From the NCBI GenBank assembly GCA_902760595.1, contig CACWHI010000001.1:215052-279051 (forward strand): 64,000 nucleotides of DNA, in the 5' to 3' direction. The stretch is from an uncultured Eubacteriales bacterium (GTDB taxonomy: Bacteria > Bacillota > Clostridia > Christensenellales > Aristaeellaceae). Every line of letters starts with the position of its first letter. Position 1 is the first letter of the stretch. This document shows positions 36,706-45,089 of the stretch, piece after piece. The translations under genes and the position numbers were made by a program. The notes under the pieces were generated by a model. That model was not told the origin of the DNA. It was given only the letters and a program-made list of their open reading frames with translations, and ran no database searches.

Positions 36706-37602
36706 TTGGCAAATACCTTTTCACAGCGCTTGAAAGACTTCATCAAGAACGATCTTTGGATTGTGATCCTGGATATTCTGGCGGTGAATCTTTCATACCT
36801 ACTCGCCCTTTATATCCGGTTCTTCGTAAACGGAGAGTTCAGGGTTTCGGTCGGCTACTACGTGGACTACTTCTGGCGCATTGCGCCGGTTTACACGGTT
36901 TTGGCCATCGCAGCATTTGCTCTATTCAAGCTTTATGGAGGAATGTGGCGTTTTGCTGGCTTGAACGACATGAACCGGATTATCACTGCAAATGTTGTGA
37001 CTGTGGTGCTGCAAGTTGCTGCTTCGATGATAGTTCTGGCCCTGCTCCCTGGTGCGCAAGCAAACCGCATGCCGTTCTCATACTATGTGATAGGAGCGGT
37101 CATTCAGTTTATCTTCGTAGTGCTGATTCGCTTTTCCCATAAGATACTTCTTGCGGAGAAAACCAAGATAGCAAATCGAAAGATTGAGACAGTACCGGTG
37201 CTGGTAGTCGGCTCAAACGAGCTTGGCCGCAAGATCGTTCACCACCTGGAAGACAATACAGTTTTCCGCGCTGTAGCTATTGTCGGCAAGGATAGCGGTA
37301 GAATGATGGATGGTATACCGGTTATCAGTATGGAAGCAATCGAGAAAACCGTTACTGAGAAAGGGATCAAAGCAGTCTTCATTGCCGAAAAGCAAATGAC
37401 CAAGGAACAGCGTGATCAAATCAGACATGCTGCAAAAGACATTGAGATTAATGATTTCACTGGGTACATGAGCAATCAGACAGGTTTCATTGGCAACAAA
37501 ATGGTCTTTGACAAGTTCTACGCTCAAAGCGCTGAAAACGGGAGAAAAATTGTGCAAATAGTGCAAAACAAACCGGTTTTTAACGGCCGAATAGCGGCTT
37601 GA
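36706..37602 (+). CDS. N-terminal half of a CapD-like polysaccharide enzyme (truncated)
   Basis: 298 residues from TTG 36706 (AAAGGAG 10 bases upstream). Four transmembrane helices in the first 130 residues and a Rossmann-like sensor domain (about 165-265, VLVVGSNELGRKI) match the N-terminal part of CapD/WbpM-type nucleotide-sugar dehydratases, and it is similar to residues 1-270 of the protein at 40488. The catalytic short-chain-dehydrogenase domain is absent; the protein stops right where it should begin. Either a remnant or a stand-alone membrane protein. Flanked on both sides by unusual repeat-bearing spacers. Confidence 0.8.
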   Translation: MANTFSQRLKDFIKNDLWIVILDILAVNLSYLLALYIRFFVNGEFRVSVGYYVDYFWRIAPVYTVLAIAAFALFKLYGGMWRFAGLNDMNRIITANVVTVVLQVAASMIVLALLPGAQANRMPFSYYVIGAVIQFIFVVLIRFSHKILLAEKTKIANRKIETVPVLVVGSNELGRKIVHHLEDNTVFRAVAIVGKDSGRMMDGIPVISMEAIEKTVTEKGIKAVFIAEKQMTKEQRDQIRHAAKDIEINDFTGYMSNQTGFIGNKMVFDKFYAQSAENGRKIVQIVQNKPVFNGRIAA

Positions 37603-37843
37603 GAGTTTTCAGACAGACTATTCGCTAGACCTTGGGTTAATGCCCCCGTGGGTCAGGTTGTAAATAACAAAAAGACAGTGGATAAACCGCTTGGGTCAAG
37701 TAGTAAATAACAAATGAACGGCTTAAAAACTCACTGGGTTGAGTAGCAAATAAGAAACGAACAGGAAACAGACAGATTTGACGTTGGAGACATTACGACT
37801 GCAGAGAACAGCGCCAAGTGGTTGCTGGAGAAAGGAGAGTAAA
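37603..37843 (+). repeat. Spacer with three 43-bp tandem repeats
   Basis: Units start at 37650, 37693 and 37736, exactly 43 bases apart. The first about 22 bases of each are conserved (consensus GGGTYRRGTWGYAAATAASA), the second half varies. A TTTTCAGACAG element at 37606-37616 precedes them, as it does similar repeats near 36.05 and 40.04 kb. 43 bases is close to four helical turns, which fits protein-binding sites on one DNA face. Confidence 0.75.
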
Positions 37844-37868
37844 CAAAAAAGCCGCCGTGGGGCGGCTG
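37844..37868 (-). terminator. Terminator of the 253-residue gene
   Basis: On the minus strand: CAGCCGCC, loop CCAC, GGCGGCTT followed by six T (37844-37849 on the plus strand are A). Confidence 0.82.
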
Positions 37869-37877
37869 GAAAGAGCA

Positions 37878-38639
37878 TCATGCAACATTAGCGGGGACAG
37901 CGGTAAAGATGGTCCTCTTGGGACGCTTGTCGCGATAGCTTACGCTCGTGACCACGTACTTGCAATTGCTATCTTCGGGAATCAGCAGGTAACCAACTCT
38001 GGGAAGAAATTTGCAGAGGTTGAACCATCTCTTCGTCTGCTCCAGTTCGAAGACATAATGATCATCGACTGGGTAGTAGACACCTAAGCAGTAACGATCC
38101 TTGGCCCAGGTGGCGATGTGCGTAGCACGTAGGATGATGCGCTTTGGTAATTTGCGCTTCAGATCCTCAACGATTCGAATGTTCTTGAGGCTATCTTCAT
38201 GAGCCTCGATAGCGGTTTCAATGAGCGGGATCATGGGCTGTGTAGCAGCTGAGTTCTTAGCGGTCTCAAGCATGGAATGCAGTTCTTCGAGCTTGCGCTG
38301 AATGGTTTCAGTTTGTTGGACAGCTTTTTCAGGACTTGTGGTTTGCGCCTCTGCTGTTTGTTCAGCTATGGCAATGGGCTTTACGATGGCGCAGATCATC
38401 TGCCTTTTGCAAAACGCTGAGGACTGAACCTCACTGCAAGTGTAATGCTTGCCCTGATCGATGATGGTTGAGCCAGGGCTGATCTCAAATCCGAGGATAT
38501 CGAGATCTCTCTTCGTTGGCTCGAAGAGGTAAGCACAATTGGAGTCGGACTCGATACGAGCAGCATTGATCGTGCGGGAAGAAGGTTTTCCGTAACTGGT
38601 GGTGGTTGCTGAGATGACGGTGACAGGGGTGTAGTTCAT
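37878..38639 (-). CDS. Hypothetical protein, 253 residues
   Basis: Not recognised. Two similar-looking ends, each with a surface-exposed mixed pattern (about 1-85 and 170-253), are joined by a helical, possibly coiled-coil segment (about 95-165, with QRKLEELHSMLETAKNS). No signal peptide, membrane helix or catalytic motif. It has its own promoter and terminator and is divergent from two Xre-type regulators, so this three-gene module is self-contained. Possible phage- or plasmid-like accessory gene; function unknown. Confidence 0.72.
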   Translation of the reverse strand: MNYTPVTVISATTTSYGKPSSRTINAARIESDSNCAYLFEPTKRDLDILGFEISPGSTIIDQGKHYTCSEVQSSAFCKRQMICAIVKPIAIAEQTAEAQTTSPEKAVQQTETIQRKLEELHSMLETAKNSAATQPMIPLIETAIEAHEDSLKNIRIVEDLKRKLPKRIILRATHIATWAKDRYCLGVYYPVDDHYVFELEQTKRWFNLCKFLPRVGYLLIPEDSNCKYVVTSVSYRDKRPKRTIFTAVPANVA

Positions 38640-38702
38640 GAATGCGTACCTCCTGGATGAGAATTGATTGTTTAGCGGCTTTTGCAGTTGGCCAGCATGG
38701 TT

Positions 38703-38731
38703 ATTTTAATCGTTAAAAGATGAAAAGTCAA
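38703..38731 (-). promoter_or_regulatory. Promoter of the 253-residue gene
   Basis: Minus strand: TTGACT (38731-38726), 17 bases, TAAAAT (38708-38703). The start codon is about 65 bases downstream. Confidence 0.65.
38704..38718. promoter_or_regulatory. Palindromic operator candidate TTTTAA-TCG-TTAAAA
   Basis: Perfect 6-bp inverted repeat with 3-bp spacer overlapping the -10 of the minus-strand promoter and about 75 bases before the Xre gene. Short symmetric sites of this size are typical for Xre/Cro-type repressors. Confidence 0.5.
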
Positions 38732-38793
38732 GCCTTTTAGGATATAAAATAATCGCCAAACAGTCAAAAACAAACAAAATAGGAGGACCAAAG

Positions 38794-39222
38794 ATGGCTA
38801 CATTTTCAGAACGGCTACATGCCCTGAGAAAAGAGCGGGGGCTAAACCAGACCGAACTTGCGAATGCCTTGAATGTGACGCTTGGAACGGTTTCGGTCTG
38901 GGAACGTGGCATACGTAAGCCCGAGGTTGATACTCTGGAGAAGATCAGTGACTACTTCGATGTATCTTTAGGATATTTGCTTGGCAGCACTGATGATCGG
39001 CAACCACCCGCCGGTATAGAGGCTGGTGAATGGCTACCGGAAAATGATCAGGATACCATGCTCAGGTATATGATTCTTTTCTCGCGGATGAGCGATGACT
39101 CTAAAGAGGTAGTGAAATCAGTAATTCGCGCAATGCATAAGGCTGATCAGGACAGAGGCTTGTTGGTCGAGCCGGATGGTGAACTGGATCAAAAGCTGGA
39201 AAACCTGATGACCATGAGATAA
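38794..39222 (+). CDS. Xre-family transcriptional regulator
   Basis: 142 residues. The first 65 form a Cro/CI-type helix-turn-helix domain (LRKERGLNQTELANALNVTLGTVSVWERG, then FDVSLGYLLGSTDD). The remainder is helical with no known sensor domain. AGGAGG precedes the ATG. It is divergent from the 253-residue gene and followed 3 bases later by a second regulator. Likely controls its own module through the palindrome in the shared spacer. Confidence 0.9.
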   Translation: MATFSERLHALRKERGLNQTELANALNVTLGTVSVWERGIRKPEVDTLEKISDYFDVSLGYLLGSTDDRQPPAGIEAGEWLPENDQDTMLRYMILFSRMSDDSKEVVKSVIRAMHKADQDRGLLVEPDGELDQKLENLMTMR

Positions 39223-39225
39223 TGG

Positions 39226-39660
39226 ATGGATGTTAGATTCATGAATCAGACACTATTTGCAAATCGCCTGAGAGCGTTGAGACACGAGAAGCGCTTATCT
39301 ATGCAGGCGTTATCTGAAGAAATCGGCGTGGGCAGAGATGCGGTTCAAAAATGGGAAATGGAACAGCGGCTGCCGAAAAGTCCGGAAACATATGATATGT
39401 TGGCAAGCTTTTTTGATGTTTCGATTGCGTATCTGCAGGGAGATACTGATGAGAGAGAGTATTATGTACCCCCAGAAAGCATCCGGAAACAAAAGAAAGA
39501 GACAGCAGGGATACTGGTAGAGAGTGATGAGCACGTCCAACATATCATGGATACCTATCGATCTTTGAGCATGGATTCCCGGGAGTTGATCGATGCGCTC
39601 ATTGAAAAACTCAGCCGCGCAGAAAGTGAGGAAGTGCCAAAAAAGGCAGCAACTCAATAA
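39226..39660 (+). CDS. Second Xre-family transcriptional regulator
   Basis: 144 residues (or 139 if the ATG at 39241 is used, which has GGATGG 9 bases upstream). N-terminal helix-turn-helix: LRHEKRLSMQALSEEIGVGRDAVQKWEM, followed by FFDVSIAYLQGDTDE. Same architecture as the upstream regulator but clearly diverged, so probably an old duplication. The C-terminal 60 residues are helical and rich in charge. Stops directly before a tandem repeat. Confidence 0.88.
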   Translation: MDVRFMNQTLFANRLRALRHEKRLSMQALSEEIGVGRDAVQKWEMEQRLPKSPETYDMLASFFDVSIAYLQGDTDEREYYVPPESIRKQKKETAGILVESDEHVQHIMDTYRSLSMDSRELIDALIEKLSRAESEEVPKKAATQ

Positions 39661-39745
39661 AATTCTGTTGGCACCGGCAGCAAGTTAGAAAAGTTCTTTT
39701 GGCACAGGGCAGCAAGTTGGTAAAATTCTGTTGGCACATTTCTGG
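39661..39745 (+). repeat. Tandem repeat, unit about 31-32 bp
   Basis: AATTCTGTTGGCAC..GGCAGCAAGTTAGAA, AAGTTCTTTTGGCACAGGGCAGCAAGTTGG, AAATTCTGTTGGCAC: two full and one partial unit, each with (T)TTGGCAC and GCAGCAAGTT. It starts right at the stop of the second Xre gene. Confidence 0.75.
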
Positions 39746-39873
39746 CGAAAAAACGACTAAAACGAGACGGTTGGAAAGCAAACGCTACGAATGATAAAAA
39801 ATGAACGAGACAAAACGGGTGAAAATATGCCGGAAACAACAAACTTCAACGTTCGGCGGCTACTTTCAACGCA

Positions 39874-39909
39874 AAACGATACATTAAACGCTGCATTAAA
39901 CGATACATT
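39874..39909 (+). repeat. Three 12-bp tandem units
   Basis: AACGATACATTA, AACGCTGCATTA, AACGATACATTT in direct succession; the last runs into the 16-bp element shared with the loaP spacer. Confidence 0.75.
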
Positions 39910-40208
39910 TATACGATTCATTGGCAACACGTTCTGCACCAGAGCCGCTTAGTGCGAAAGATTTGAGATTTGGCCGAAATTATGGCCAGATTGCACAAAG
40001 AAAATCGGGTTATTAACATCAGAACGGGTCGAAATTGGTTTCAGACAGACTTGCCCCGGGGGTCCGAAATACTCTGCAAAGATCCTAGGTTAGTAATAGA
40101 AAATGCACCAGACGAATTTTGTGAGGCTGGGTTGTGAATAAGAAATTTATAAGGCGAAAATTGTGAGGATAAGTAGGAAATAAAAAATAGACAGGCGAAG
40201 CGTGACTT

Positions 40209-40243
40209 TGCTGTCTACTGCTGAGTGTCGGCAGTAGACAGCA
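40209..40243 (+). promoter_or_regulatory. Perfect 13-bp hairpin, candidate LoaP/leader element
   Basis: TGCTGTCTACTGC (40209-40221), loop TGAGTGTCG, GCAGTAGACAGCA (40231-40243). No T-run follows, so it is not a simple terminator. It lies about 245 bases ahead of the first gene of the long operon, where an antiterminator-binding RNA hairpin would be expected. Confidence 0.55.
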
Positions 40244-40487
40244 GAGCTAGGTGAGAAGACATATATTTGACAGAATAGTACTTTCTGATGAATAAACCAT
40301 TATCGATAGTAAGCTTTGGACCGATAACAGTCACCGAAACCAATTTATCAAAACAGAGTGATGCGCGAAAGGCATGATCGAAGGGGCTACATCAAAATAG
40401 CGACTATAATAGCAGGTAGACCTGAAAAAAATGTTTCCTACGATTACTGAACTGAATGATATAATAAAATAGAGGAGTCCGAATAGT

Positions 40488-42665
40488 ATGCAAAACAAAA
40501 CACAAATGAAGTATTACCTGATGAATACATTGTTAGTTGTTTTGGATATAATCGCTGTTAATGCTGCGTATTATATTGCTTTGTATGCTCGTTTCTTTGG
40601 CTATGGAAGCATATCGGAATTGTTCCATCAAAAGCTAAACAGTTGGATGCATTTTGCGCCGATATATACAGTGATATGTATCGTTGTTTTTGCTATTTTC
40701 AGATTGTATAATGGTATGTGGAAATATGCCGGCATGCATGATTTTAATAGAATCTTGTTTTCATCAGTCATAACAAGCAGTATTCATATTATTGTCACTT
40801 CTGTCTTTATGGATGGTTTTCCCAAGACCTATTATATTTTGGGAACGATCCTCCAGTTTTTTCTTCTTTGTAGCATTCGTCTAGGTTATAGAATCTTTTT
40901 AATGGAGAAAGCGAAAATCATTAGGCATGCTTCTCCAGCTGAGAATTCAATGATAGTTGGGCATGGAAGCGATGCGAAAAGGATAATGGAATATTTAGAA
41001 AGCGACAGGGAAAACAGCTTTCGCCCGGTTTGCATTATTGATGATATAAGCGGGATGAGTGGGTTTTTACTGAACGGTGTACCAGTTATTGGTGGCCCGG
41101 AACGAATTGAATACGGTATTGAAAAATACAAAGTTCGCAATATTTTTATTGCAAATCCTCTTTTGGACAATACTGTCAGGAAAAAACTAGAAGAGGTATG
41201 CGCTGAGCGCTATTTAAATCTGCAGGATTACGCCGGTTATTTGATGTATAAGAATAAGGCTGATGCGTTACTTCAGATCGTAAAGGCTCCCGCTAAGATC
41301 AACGTTGAGGGGATCAATAAACGGATCATTCCCTTCAGCCCACCAGATATCAGCGAAAAAGAAATTGGGGAAGTAACAGAAGCACTAAAAAGTGGGTGGA
41401 TTACTACTGGCCCCAGAACTAAGCTGTTGGAGAGAAGACTGGCTGCATATATTGAAACTGGGAAAACGGATATAGATTGTACAACCGATGAAAACATAAA
41501 AAAGTATTCAAATCGTGTTGTTTGTCTGAACAGTGCAACCGCCGCAGAAGAACTGAACTTGCGCATATGGGGTATTCGTCCTGGTGACGAGGTGATTGTT
41601 CCCGCTTATACATACACAGCATCTGCTTCAGCCGCCATACATTGCGGAGCTAAAGTAGTATTTGTAGATATCCAGAAAGACGGCGATCCCACCACTCACA
41701 TGCCAGAAATGGATTATGCGGCGCTAGAAGCAGCGATTACAGATAAAACAAAGGCCATCATTACTGTGGATTTGGGTGGCATCGTTTGCGATTATGATCG
41801 AGTTTTCGAGATCGTAGAACGGAAGAGAAGCCAGTTTAAACCCATTGATGATTCCAACGATCCGTTATCCGCATTAAGCAGCAGAATTCAGCGGGCAATT
41901 GGGCGAGTAGCTATCGTAGCGGACTGTGCGCATAGTCTCGGCGCAAGTCGCGTTGTTTCTCGCAATGGAACAGGGAAGATGGCTCAGCCAGAAAGAAAAA
42001 ACTGTGGGGAGATTGCGGATTTTACGTCTTTTTCCTTTCACGCTGTAAAAAATTTTACGACTGCTGAAGGTGGTGCGAGTGCATGGTTGCCAATTAATGG
42101 CGTTGAAAATGATGAAATCTATAGATTCTATCAGCTCCTTTCTCTTCACGGACAGAGTAAAGATGCTTTAGCAAAAACAAAAGTTGGAGCGTGGGAATAC
42201 GACGTAATTGGGCCTTGGTATAAATGTAACATGACGGATATAATGGCGGCTATTGGTTTGAGACAGCTTGACCGCTACCGGGGCCTTTTGGATAGGAGAG
42301 CCAAGATTATTAAGAGATATGATTCAGTGTGTGATAAACTCGGCTTGGTTCATCTCATACATCATGTAAATGGGATGGACAGTTCAAACCATCTATATAT
42401 TGTTCGTATACCAGGTATTAATGCAGAGAAGAGAAATGAAATAATAGAGAAGATGGCAAGGATAGGTTTAGCATCTAATGTCCATTACAAACCCCTTCCG
42501 ATGATGACCGCATACAAGAACTTGGGATGGAGTATTGACGATTTTCCAAATGCCTATAATTATTACGAGAATCTATTTACTTTGCCTCTTCACACCCTTC
42601 TAACAGATGAAGATGTTGAGTATGTGTGCAATAGCTTGAAAAGCGTGATGTCAGAAACCATATAA
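40488..42665 (+). CDS. CapD-type membrane/Rossmann domain fused to DegT/DnrJ/EryC1 aminotransferase
   Basis: 725 residues. Residues 1-135 hold four transmembrane helices and 145-260 a Rossmann-like domain, as in the N-terminal half of CapD/WbpM enzymes. From about residue 280 (IPFSPPDISEKEIGEVTEAL) it is a sugar aminotransferase of the DegT family; the PLP lysine is K521 in SFHAVKNFTTAEGGA. The normal dehydratase domain has been replaced by the aminotransferase. It would use a keto-nucleotide sugar at the membrane to make an amino sugar; the dehydratase that supplies the keto sugar is not in the window. GAGGAG lies 10 bases before the ATG. First gene of the operon. Confidence 0.9.
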   Translation: MQNKTQMKYYLMNTLLVVLDIIAVNAAYYIALYARFFGYGSISELFHQKLNSWMHFAPIYTVICIVVFAIFRLYNGMWKYAGMHDFNRILFSSVITSSIHIIVTSVFMDGFPKTYYILGTILQFFLLCSIRLGYRIFLMEKAKIIRHASPAENSMIVGHGSDAKRIMEYLESDRENSFRPVCIIDDISGMSGFLLNGVPVIGGPERIEYGIEKYKVRNIFIANPLLDNTVRKKLEEVCAERYLNLQDYAGYLMYKNKADALLQIVKAPAKINVEGINKRIIPFSPPDISEKEIGEVTEALKSGWITTGPRTKLLERRLAAYIETGKTDIDCTTDENIKKYSNRVVCLNSATAAEELNLRIWGIRPGDEVIVPAYTYTASASAAIHCGAKVVFVDIQKDGDPTTHMPEMDYAALEAAITDKTKAIITVDLGGIVCDYDRVFEIVERKRSQFKPIDDSNDPLSALSSRIQRAIGRVAIVADCAHSLGASRVVSRNGTGKMAQPERKNCGEIADFTSFSFHAVKNFTTAEGGASAWLPINGVENDEIYRFYQLLSLHGQSKDALAKTKVGAWEYDVIGPWYKCNMTDIMAAIGLRQLDRYRGLLDRRAKIIKRYDSVCDKLGLVHLIHHVNGMDSSNHLYIVRIPGINAEKRNEIIEKMARIGLASNVHYKPLPMMTAYKNLGWSIDDFPNAYNYYENLFTLPLHTLLTDEDVEYVCNSLKSVMSETI

Positions 42666-42685
42666 GATAGAACGGTGCTAATTGA

Positions 42686-43870
42686 ATGAAAAAGATATTG
42701 ATTGTAGGAGCGGGTTTTTTACAGGATTTTGTAATACGGAGAGCGAAAAAGCTTGGATACTATACTATAGCTATCGATGGAAATCCGGAAGCGGTCGGAT
42801 TAAAACATGCTGATAAAGGTGCAGTTATCAATATCGTTGATGCTGAGTCTTCTCTCAGATTTGCAAAGAAAGAAAACATTGATGGCGTTCTTACAGTTGC
42901 AACAGATTTTGGGGTATTATCTACAAGTTATATAGCGGATAAAATGGGACTCGCAGGATTGAATTACGAATCGGCGAAGAGGATAAAAAATAAGTATTCG
43001 GTTAGGCGGAAACTAATTGACGCTAATGTTGATGATACACACGAGGCGTTTGAAGTAGATTCAAAGACGAACTTAGAAGAGTTAACTATCCACTATCCAG
43101 TAATGGTTAAACCATGCGATGGTTCTGGAAGTAGGGCAACAATTAGAGTAGATAACTTTGAAAATCTTAAAAATGCCTGTAATCTGGCTATTTCTTCTTC
43201 GTTAGTTCATAAAGCTATAGTTGAATCATTTATATTTGGCGAAGAATATGGTGCAGAAAGTATTGTGATTAATGGCGAGGTACATGTGCTGGCCATCATG
43301 AAAAAAAGGATGACTGCACCCCCATACTATGCAGAAATTGGTCACCAGATTCCAAATGAGTTACCAATAGAGGTTGAGCGTAAAGCTAAAACTTGTGTAG
43401 AGAAAGCTATTAAAGCTCTTGAAATTAATCACGGAGCTGTCAATATGGATCTTATAATAAACGAGTCTGGAGATATACACATCGTTGATGTTGGCGCCAG
43501 AATGGGAGGAAATTTAATCGGGTCGCATATTGTTCCCTATGGAACAGGAATTGATTACATCAGAGCTTTAATTAGTAGTTCCCTCGGAGAGCATGTTGAT
43601 TTGACTCCGTCAATCTATACATCTGTTGCAACAAGACTTCTAGCTTTCCCAGAAGGAAACATCAATTGCCTACCCGACATAAGTCAACTGGAAAGAGAAC
43701 ATAATGTTGAAATATATCATCATATGTCGGTAGGTATGCATGTCAATGAGTACCACACAAATCTTGATGGATGTGGGTATATTGTAGCTAAAGCTAATGA
43801 GGGAAGTGAAGCGGTAAATAAAGTTGAGTATGTTTACAGACAGATTTATCGTGCATGCTTTGGAGGTTGA
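42686..43870 (+). CDS. ATP-grasp ligase (carbamoyl-phosphate-synthase/PurK-like), first copy
   Basis: 394 residues: an N-terminal Rossmann pre-ATP-grasp domain (ILIVGAGFLQDFVIRRAKKLG), the glycine-rich loop KPCDGSGSRATIRV and the metal-binding VNMDLIINESGDIHIVDVGARMGGNL segment near residue 265. Such ligases join a carboxylate to an amine with ATP. Next to a sugar aminotransferase, attachment of an amino or organic acid to an amino sugar is a reasonable guess. It is followed by a paralogue 6 bases later. Confidence 0.87.
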   Translation: MKKILIVGAGFLQDFVIRRAKKLGYYTIAIDGNPEAVGLKHADKGAVINIVDAESSLRFAKKENIDGVLTVATDFGVLSTSYIADKMGLAGLNYESAKRIKNKYSVRRKLIDANVDDTHEAFEVDSKTNLEELTIHYPVMVKPCDGSGSRATIRVDNFENLKNACNLAISSSLVHKAIVESFIFGEEYGAESIVINGEVHVLAIMKKRMTAPPYYAEIGHQIPNELPIEVERKAKTCVEKAIKALEINHGAVNMDLIINESGDIHIVDVGARMGGNLIGSHIVPYGTGIDYIRALISSSLGEHVDLTPSIYTSVATRLLAFPEGNINCLPDISQLEREHNVEIYHHMSVGMHVNEYHTNLDGCGYIVAKANEGSEAVNKVEYVYRQIYRACFGG

Positions 43871-43876
43871 GAAGGT

Positions 43877-45076
43877 TTGAGTAATATACTGGTCATCGGT
43901 GGCGGAACATACCAAACAACACTTATCAAACGAATTCGAGAATTTGGGCACAATGCCTTTTGTGTAGATAAAAATATAACATGCCCTGGGTTTATAGCTG
44001 CAACTGCATATAGGTGTATTGATACATCGGACATGGAAGCGTGTTTATCATACGCTAGAGAAATTGAAGCGGATGGTGTTGGAACTTACGGTGCAACGAT
44101 TACACTTCCAACAGTTTCATACATTGGCACAAAACTCAACTTGCCAACCTTAAATTCGTATGCTGCAAAGATTGCAGGAAATAAATATGAAATTAAGAAA
44201 GCTTTAGTTGAGCATGGATGCCACAATAAAGGGGATTTACTTGTATTCCATAGTGTGGACGAAGCACTTGATTCGGGCTTTAAATATCCTTGCGCTGTCA
44301 AGCCAAGTGATGGATCCGGCAGCAAAGGGGTGTCTATAGTGAAAGATCCCATACAGTATGAGCAAGCTATTAGGTATGGTTTTGCGGCTGCTCGTTTTGG
44401 TGAAATTTACATAGAAGGTGCTATAGAAGGAGATGAGTACAGCGTTGAAGCTTTTGTAAATGAGGAAAAAATATATGTTTACTCTATTATAAAGACAACT
44501 TTTAACAGGAGTGGAGAAAACAACACTGGTATTTCTTATGGACATACCACGCCACCGGACATTAGCGTCGAAGATGAGATGGCCATAAAAGATGAAGTCA
44601 CAAAAGCAATTCACGCATTAAAAATCAATATGGGAAGTATTAACTTTGATGTTATATTGTCACATGAGGATTCTCTTCCATATATCATTGATTGTGGTAT
44701 CAGAATTGGACAGAATCTGATAGCCTCTCATATGGTTCCCTTTTCTAGGGGTGTCAACGAGTTGGATATGTATATATCTCAGTTGCTTGGCAAAACAATT
44801 GATGCAGAACCTAAATTCACAAAATATGTATCTACCAGATTACTTATTGCAGAACCAGGGATAATCAAAGAAATCAAATCCATGCAGGACTTAATTGGAA
44901 AAGAAGGGATCATAGATATAGTTATTAGAAAACATGTTGGAGAACAACAGCGATGGTATAAAGACAAATCCGATAATGTTGGGTGGGTCATTTGTTGTGG
45001 CGAATCTCCAAGAGACGCAGAAGAAAGAGCGGAGCATGCGCGTATAAAACTGCTCCCCAGAATAATCGTGGGTTAA
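43877..45076 (+). CDS. ATP-grasp ligase, second copy
   Basis: 399 residues from a TTG start (GGAGG about 10 bases upstream, overlapping the end of the previous gene). Same architecture as its neighbour: LVIGGGTYQTTLIKRIREFG, KPSDGSGSKGVSIV and INFDVILSHEDSLPYIIDCGIRIGQN. The two are paralogues and may act in succession or as a complex on the same amino sugar. Substrates cannot be read from sequence. Confidence 0.85.
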   Translation: MSNILVIGGGTYQTTLIKRIREFGHNAFCVDKNITCPGFIAATAYRCIDTSDMEACLSYAREIEADGVGTYGATITLPTVSYIGTKLNLPTLNSYAAKIAGNKYEIKKALVEHGCHNKGDLLVFHSVDEALDSGFKYPCAVKPSDGSGSKGVSIVKDPIQYEQAIRYGFAAARFGEIYIEGAIEGDEYSVEAFVNEEKIYVYSIIKTTFNRSGENNTGISYGHTTPPDISVEDEMAIKDEVTKAIHALKINMGSINFDVILSHEDSLPYIIDCGIRIGQNLIASHMVPFSRGVNELDMYISQLLGKTIDAEPKFTKYVSTRLLIAEPGIIKEIKSMQDLIGKEGIIDIVIRKHVGEQQRWYKDKSDNVGWVICCGESPRDAEERAEHARIKLLPRIIVG

Positions 45077-45089
45077 AGGAAGGACTTTC

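Larger units (their letters stand above)
39661..40487 (+). other. 827-bp non-coding region with several repeats before the polysaccharide operon
   Basis: No gene supported. It holds 2.7 copies of a 31-32-bp repeat (39661-39745), three 12-bp tandem units (39874-39909), the second copy of the 16-bp element seen after loaP (39908-39923), TTTCAGACAG at 40039-40048, three degenerate about 40-bp repeats (starts about 40088, 40130, 40167) and a 13-bp perfect hairpin (40209-40243). TTGACA at 40267 followed 18 bases later by AATAAA, and TGATATAAT at 40457-40465, are possible promoter elements. Confidence 0.7.

Noticed and set aside
37650..37778. Possible CRISPR array
   Set aside because: Only three degenerate units, variable halves too short for spacers, no cas genes.
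40401..40410. TATAAT at 40405 as promoter of the polysaccharide operon
   Set aside because: No -35-like sequence at a proper distance.
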